Below, piece after piece: positions 7,752-11,656 of a DNA stretch of 11,656 bases; the first letter of the stretch is position 1; each line of letters starts with the position of its first letter. The DNA is from DATJBC01 sp035515515. GTDB taxonomy: Bacteria > Actinomycetota > Acidimicrobiia > Acidimicrobiales > UBA8190. The translations under genes were made by a program, and so were the position numbers. The stretch covers positions 1 to 11,656 of the forward strand of contig DATJBC010000279.1 in the NCBI GenBank assembly GCA_035515515.1. Direction: 5' to 3'. Under the pieces are notes generated by a model that did no database searches, had not been told where the DNA came from, and saw only the letters and a program-made list of their open reading frames with translations.

Positions 7752-10661
7752 ATGCCCGCCACCACCCGTTCCCGATCCACCCGAGCCCGCGGCGCGGGCA
7801 AGCCGCTGGTCATCGTGGAGTCGCCCGCCAAGGCGCGCACGATCGCGGCCCTGCTGGGCGGCGACTTCGTGGTGGAGTCGTCGGTGGGCCACATCCGCGA
7901 CCTGCCCCGGCGAGCCGACGAGGTGCCCGCCGCCTTCAAGGGCGAGGGCTGGGCCCGCCTCGGCGTGGACGTCGACAACGGCTTCAAGCCCCTCTACGTG
8001 GTGGCCCCCGAGAAGAAGTCCGTGGTCACCAAGCTGAAGTCCCTGCTGCAGGAGGCGAGCGAGGTCTACCTCGCCACGGACGAGGACCGCGAGGGTGAGT
8101 CGATCGCCTGGCACCTCACCGAGGTGCTCTCGCCGCGCGTGCCGGTGAAGCGCATGGTCTTCCACGAGATCACGGCGGCGGCCCTCCAACGGGCGGTGGA
8201 GGAGTGGCGCGACCTCGACCGCCGCCTGGTCGACGCCCAGGAGGCGCGCCGCATCCTCGACCGCCTGTACGGCTACGAGGTGTCCCCCGTGCTGTGGAAG
8301 AAGGTCATGCCCCGGCTGTCGGCGGGCCGGGTCCAGAGCGTGGCCACCCGCATGATCGTGGAGCGCGAGCGGGCCCGCATGCGCTTCCGCGCCGCCTCCT
8401 GGTGGGACGTGGAGGGCCAGTTCGAGGCGGACGGCCAGGGATTCGGCGCCACGCTGGTGGCGGTGGGGGGCTCGGCCGTGGCCACGGGGCGCGACTTCGA
8501 CGAGACGGGCGGGCTCAGCCGTCCCGACGCCGTGCTCCTGGGGGAGGCCGACGCCACCCGGCTGGCGCAGGGCCTGGCCGGCCAGCCCTTCACGGTGCGG
8601 TCGGTGTCGGAGAAGCCCTACCGCCGGTCGCCGGCGCCGCCCTTCATGACCTCCACCCTCCAGCAGGAGGCCAGCCGCAAGCTCCGGTTCGGGGCGCAGC
8701 GCACCATGCAGGTGGCCCAGCGCCTCTACGAGCAGGGCTGGATCACCTACATGCGCACCGACTCCACCACGTTGTCGGACGAGGCCCTGGGGGCGGCACG
8801 CACCCAGGCCTCCGCCCTGTACGGGGCGGAGTACGTCCCCGCCGCGCCGCGTCGCTACGAGCGCAAGGTGAAGAACGCCCAGGAGGCCCACGAGGCCATC
8901 CGGCCCGCGGGGGAGACGTTCCGGACGCCCGACGAGGCCGGCGCCGCCCTGCACGGCGACATGCTGCGCCTCTACGACCTCATCTGGAAGCGCACGGTGG
9001 CCTCGCAGATGGCCGACGCCACCGGCACGAGCGCCCAGGTCCGCCTGGTGGCGACCCCGGCCGGAGGCCCGGCGGCCGACGAGGCGGAGTTCGCGGCCTC
9101 GGGGACGGTGATCGCCTTCCCCGGCTTCCTGCGCGCCTACGTCGAGGGCTCCGACGACCCCGAGGCCGAGCTGGCCGAGCGCGAGGTGCAGCTCCCCGCG
9201 CTGGCCGAGGGGGACGCCGTCTCGGCCAGCGCGCTCACGCCCCGCGACCACACCACCCAGCCCCCGGCCCGCTACACCGAGGCGTCGCTGGTGAAGGCGC
9301 TCGAGGAGCTGGGGGTGGGGCGGCCCTCCACCTACGCCAGCATCCTCGGCACCATCCAGAACCGCGGCTACGTGTGGAAGAAGGGGACGGCCCTGGTGCC
9401 GTCGTTCACGGCCTTCGCCGTCGTGGGCCTGCTCGAGCGCTACTTCGGCTCCCTCGTCGACTACGGCTTCACGGCGGCCATGGAGGACGACCTCGACGAC
9501 ATCGCCTCGGGCAGCCAGGAGGTGCTGCCCTGGCTGACACGCTTCTACTTCGGCGGCGAGCCCGGGGGGGGCGGCGCCCTGGCCAACGGCGGGGGTGGCG
9601 GCAACGGGCACGGCGCCGGCGCGCCGGCCGCGGTGGCCGGGCGCGACGGCACGCGCGGCCTCAAGGAGGAGGTGGCCTCGCACCTGGGTGAGATCGACGC
9701 CCGCGAGGTCAACTCCATCCCCATCGGCGTGGGCGACGACGGCCTGCCCCTGGTCGTGCGGGTGGGGCGCTACGGCCCGTACCTCCAGCGCGGCGAGGAG
9801 CGCGCCTCGATCCCCGACGACCTGCCCCCCGACGAGCTGACCGTGGCGCGCGCCGAGGAGCTGCTGGCCGCCCCCTCCGGCGACCGGGAGCTGGGCGCCG
9901 ATCCCGGCACGGGGCTGGTGGTGTCGGTGCGCTCGGGGCGCTTCGGCCCCTACGTCCAGCTCGGCGAGGCCACCGAGGGCGGCGAGCGTCCCCGCACGGC
10001 GTCGCTGTTCCGCTCCATGAGCCCCGAGACCCTCACCCTGGAGCAGGCCCTCGAGTTGCTGCGCCTGCCCCGCACGGTGGGGACGGACCCCGCCAGCGGC
10101 GAGGAGATCCAGGCGCTCAACGGCCGCTTCGGCCCGTACCTCAAGAAGGGCGCCGACACCCGCAGCCTCGAGTCCGAGGAGCAGCTGCTCTCGGTCACGT
10201 TGGAGGAGGCCCTGGCGCTGTTCGCCCAGCCCAAGACGCGCCGGGGCCGGGCGGCCGCCGCGCCCCTGCGCGAGCTGGGCGACGACCCCGAGACGGGGCA
10301 GCCCGTCGTGGTGCGCTCGGGCCGCTTCGGGCCCTACGTGACCGACGGCACCACCAACGCGTCGCTGCGCAAGGGCGACGAGCCCGAGACGATCACCATC
10401 GAGCGGGCCGCCGAGCTCCTCGCCGACCGGCGGGCGGCGGGGCCGCCGGCCAAGCGGGCCCGGGTGGCCAAGAAGGCCGCCAAGAAGGCGACCGCCAAGA
10501 AGGCCACCGCCAAGAAGGCGACCGCCAAGAAGGCGACCGCACAGAAGGCCGGGACCAAGAAGGCAACCGCCAAGAAGGCGACCGCCAAGAAGGCGGCGGC
10601 CACGATGGCCGGGACCGCCGCCCCCGCCCCCGCCGGCGACGACGTCGACGGGGACGCCTGA
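7752..10661 (+). CDS. topA: DNA topoisomerase I (type IA)
   Basis: This 969-residue enzyme relaxes negative supercoils by transient single-strand cleavage. The Toprim domain is about 18-130, with Glu23 (IVESPAKART) and the acidic trio Asp110, Asp112, Glu114 (TDEDREGE). The catalytic tyrosine is Tyr333 in WITYMRTDST (330-339), with Arg335 beside it. The central domains run to about 600 and include GVGRPSTYASIL (521-532). After a Gly-rich linker (601-633) come four C-terminal repeats marked by GRYGPYLQ (672), GRFGPYVQ (729), GRFGPYLK (791) and GRFGPYVT (858). A Lys/Ala/Thr tail (about 901-950) follows. There are no Cys zinc fingers, as is usual for actinobacterial TopA, where basic tails aid DNA binding and processivity. 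The ATG start lies 18 residues before the conserved core. tmk follows after 6 bases. Confidence 0.97.
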   Translation: MPATTRSRSTRARGAGKPLVIVESPAKARTIAALLGGDFVVESSVGHIRDLPRRADEVPAAFKGEGWARLGVDVDNGFKPLYVVAPEKKSVVTKLKSLLQEASEVYLATDEDREGESIAWHLTEVLSPRVPVKRMVFHEITAAALQRAVEEWRDLDRRLVDAQEARRILDRLYGYEVSPVLWKKVMPRLSAGRVQSVATRMIVERERARMRFRAASWWDVEGQFEADGQGFGATLVAVGGSAVATGRDFDETGGLSRPDAVLLGEADATRLAQGLAGQPFTVRSVSEKPYRRSPAPPFMTSTLQQEASRKLRFGAQRTMQVAQRLYEQGWITYMRTDSTTLSDEALGAARTQASALYGAEYVPAAPRRYERKVKNAQEAHEAIRPAGETFRTPDEAGAALHGDMLRLYDLIWKRTVASQMADATGTSAQVRLVATPAGGPAADEAEFAASGTVIAFPGFLRAYVEGSDDPEAELAEREVQLPALAEGDAVSASALTPRDHTTQPPARYTEASLVKALEELGVGRPSTYASILGTIQNRGYVWKKGTALVPSFTAFAVVGLLERYFGSLVDYGFTAAMEDDLDDIASGSQEVLPWLTRFYFGGEPGGGGALANGGGGGNGHGAGAPAAVAGRDGTRGLKEEVASHLGEIDAREVNSIPIGVGDDGLPLVVRVGRYGPYLQRGEERASIPDDLPPDELTVARAEELLAAPSGDRELGADPGTGLVVSVRSGRFGPYVQLGEATEGGERPRTASLFRSMSPETLTLEQALELLRLPRTVGTDPASGEEIQALNGRFGPYLKKGADTRSLESEEQLLSVTLEEALALFAQPKTRRGRAAAAPLRELGDDPETGQPVVVRSGRFGPYVTDGTTNASLRKGDEPETITIERAAELLADRRAAGPPAKRARVAKKAAKKATAKKATAKKATAKKATAQKAGTKKATAKKATAKKAAATMAGTAAPAPAGDDVDGDA
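10482..10601 (+). repeat. 15-bp tandem repeat encoding KKATA units in the TopA tail
   Basis: Eight consecutive 15-base units encode a pentapeptide series: four KKATA, then QKAGT, KKATA, KKATA and KKAAA (residues 911-950), after a preceding KKAA (907-910). The units are near-identical at DNA level (AAGAAGGCGACCGCC type), with wobble changes, so copy number could vary by slippage in frame. The product is a flexible, positively charged DNA-binding tail similar in style to histone H1-like tails. Confidence 0.9.
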
Positions 10662-10667
10662 GCCCGG

Positions 10668-11291
10668 GTGGCTGCGCCCGGCCGCCTGATCGCCCTCGAA
10701 GGCGTGGACGGCTGCGGGAAGTCGACGCACGCCCACGGGCTGGCCGACGCGCTGGGAGCACTGTGCACGGCGGAGCCCGGTGCCACCGCGCTGGGTGCGC
10801 GCCTGCGGGCCCTGGTCCTCGACCCCGAGCTGCCGGCCATCTCGCCGCGGGCCGAAGCGCTGCTCATGGCGGCCGACCGCGCCGAGCACGTGGCCGAGGT
10901 CGTGTCTCCCGCCCTCGACGCCGGGCGCTGGGTGGTGGCCGACCGGTTCTCGGCCTCGACGCTCGCCTACCAGGGGTACGGACGCCGCCTGGACCTCACC
11001 GTGCTGGGCGCCCTGGTGGCCTGGGCCGCGGCGGGCGTCACCCCCGACCTCACGGTGTTGCTCGACGTGCCCCTCGACGTGGCACGTCGGCGGCTCGGGG
11101 CGCAACGCGCCGACCGGCTCGAGGGCCTCGGCGCCGACTTCCACGAGCGCGTGCGCGCCGGGTACCTCGAGATGGCCGCGGCCGACCCCGCCTGGGTGGT
11201 GGTGGACGGCACCGGGGACGAGGGAGATGTCGCCGCCCTCGTGCTGGCGGCCGTGACCGAACGGCTGGGCACCCCGTCGGGGGCGTCGTGA
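10668..11291 (+). CDS. tmk: dTMP kinase (thymidylate kinase)
   Basis: This 207-residue cytosolic kinase phosphorylates dTMP to dTDP with ATP in the dTTP pathway. Walker A is GVDGCGKST at 12-20. The DRF motif at 92-94, in VVADRFSASTLAYQGYGR, binds the dTMP phosphate. The lid is about 141-166, RRLGAQRADRLEG leading to FHERVRAGYLEM. The P-loop lacks Arg while the lid is Arg-rich, the type II (bacterial) arrangement. The usual TREPGGT segment appears as TAEPGAT (34-40), losing its Arg. The start is GTG at 10668, 6 bases after the topA stop, with no strong ribosome site, suggesting translational coupling. Its stop overlaps holB as GTGA. Length is normal. Confidence 0.95.
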   Translation: MAAPGRLIALEGVDGCGKSTHAHGLADALGALCTAEPGATALGARLRALVLDPELPAISPRAEALLMAADRAEHVAEVVSPALDAGRWVVADRFSASTLAYQGYGRRLDLTVLGALVAWAAAGVTPDLTVLLDVPLDVARRRLGAQRADRLEGLGADFHERVRAGYLEMAAADPAWVVVDGTGDEGDVAALVLAAVTERLGTPSGAS

Positions 11292-11656
11292 GCCCGGGCG
11301 CCCCGGCCGCCACCCCGGCGGGCCTGGGTCACGACGAGGGCGACGACGGCCTGCCGTCGCCCGCGCTGTTCGCGGGCGTCGTGGGCCAGCCCGACGCGCT
11401 GTCCCAGCTGCGCGCCGCGGCGCGCCGCCCCGTGCACGCCTATCTCGTGGTGGGCACGCCCGGGTTGGGGCAGCAGCCGCTCGTGCGCGGCTTCGCCGCG
11501 GCCCTGCTGTGCCCCGACGGCGGGTGCGGGCACTGCTCGGTGTGCCGGCGCGCGCTGGCGGGGGTGCACCCCGACCTGGTCGAGGTGGAGCGCTCGGGCG
11601 CCTTCGTGACCGTGGACGACGCCCGGCGGGTGGTGCGCCTGGCGCAGCGCCGTCCC
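11288..11656 (+). CDS. holB: DNA polymerase III subunit delta' (clamp loader), N-terminal part
   Basis: 123 residues are visible; the gene runs off the window. Delta' is the clamp-loader subunit that holds the ring which loads the beta clamp. FAGVVGQPDALSQLRAAARR (28-47) is the standard N-terminal helix of the family, and HAYLVVGTPGLG (50-61) contains the P-loop. Four cysteines at 75, 80, 83 and 86 (CPDGGCGHCSVC) form the zinc module, followed by GVHPDLVEVE (92-101) and VDDARRVVRLAQRRP. The P-loop reads GTPGLGQQ with Gln62 where ATP-binding members have Lys, so it probably does not bind ATP. This fits delta' rather than tau/gamma (DnaX). The GTG start at 11288 overlaps the tmk stop (GTGA); the first 27 residues are a Gly/Pro/Asp extension not typical of the family. 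Confidence 0.9.
   Translation, partial: MSPGAPAATPAGLGHDEGDDGLPSPALFAGVVGQPDALSQLRAAARRPVHAYLVVGTPGLGQQPLVRGFAAALLCPDGGCGHCSVCRRALAGVHPDLVEVERSGAFVTVDDARRVVRLAQRRP

Noticed and set aside
10482..10601. CRISPR-like or mobile repeat array
   Set aside because: The units are 15 bp, contiguous without spacers, and in frame inside topA, so they are coding tandem repeats.
7740..11144. 1134-residue minus-strand open frame opposite topA and tmk
   Set aside because: Low-complexity Gly/Leu/Arg/His composition; the apparent repeats are merely the antisense of the TopA KKATA units.

Overview
The window is very GC-rich (well above 70% by eye) with strong G/C bias at third codon positions, frequent GTG starts and 4-base GTGA overlaps. 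Gene content and protein style (CeoB/CeoC-type TrkA pair, KimA-like permease beside an OB-fold, hppA-topA-tmk-holB order, TopA with a lysine-rich tail and no zinc fingers) point to an actinomycete, probably a deep-branching high-GC lineage such as Acidimicrobiia. The class assignment is an inference. No mobile element, CRISPR array, rRNA or tRNA was seen; this looks like core chromosome.

Layout. (1) 1-165: the 3' end of a sigma-70 family gene (region 4.2), followed by a very strong hairpin. (2) 255-329: a possible 24-residue single-span membrane peptide. (3) 330-2551, minus strand: a TrkA/RCK pair (ceoB then ceoC, 4-base overlap), then a separately promoted HAD-IB phosphatase with a C-terminal hydrophobic anchor. 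(4) 2639-5083, plus strand, divergent from ceoB: a KimA-like potassium permease continuing in frame into an OB-fold domain. (5) 5282-7630: a membrane proton-pumping pyrophosphatase with the residues of the K+-independent class. (6) 7752-11656: topA, tmk and the 5' part of holB, tightly packed.

How the genes fit together. ceoB, ceoC and the permease form a divergent potassium-homeostasis module: the RCK proteins bind nucleotides and normally gate a K+ channel or transporter, but no TrkH/KtrB pore gene is visible here. The pyrophosphatase conserves energy from pyrophosphate released by biosynthesis. TopA relaxes negative supercoils, Tmk makes dTDP for DNA synthesis, and HolB is a clamp-loader subunit, so the last block is a DNA replication and topology cluster.

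The most unusual items are the permease/OB-fold fusion, whose linker carries G6, C7 and C7 runs; a recurring spacing of -10-like hexamers 6-7 bases before start codons, suggesting leaderless transcripts; the 24-residue open frame, whose stop codon abuts that of the converging phosphatase gene; and a 14-bp perfect palindrome touching a consensus TTGACA upstream of topA. I saw no clearly new multi-gene defence or mobile system.
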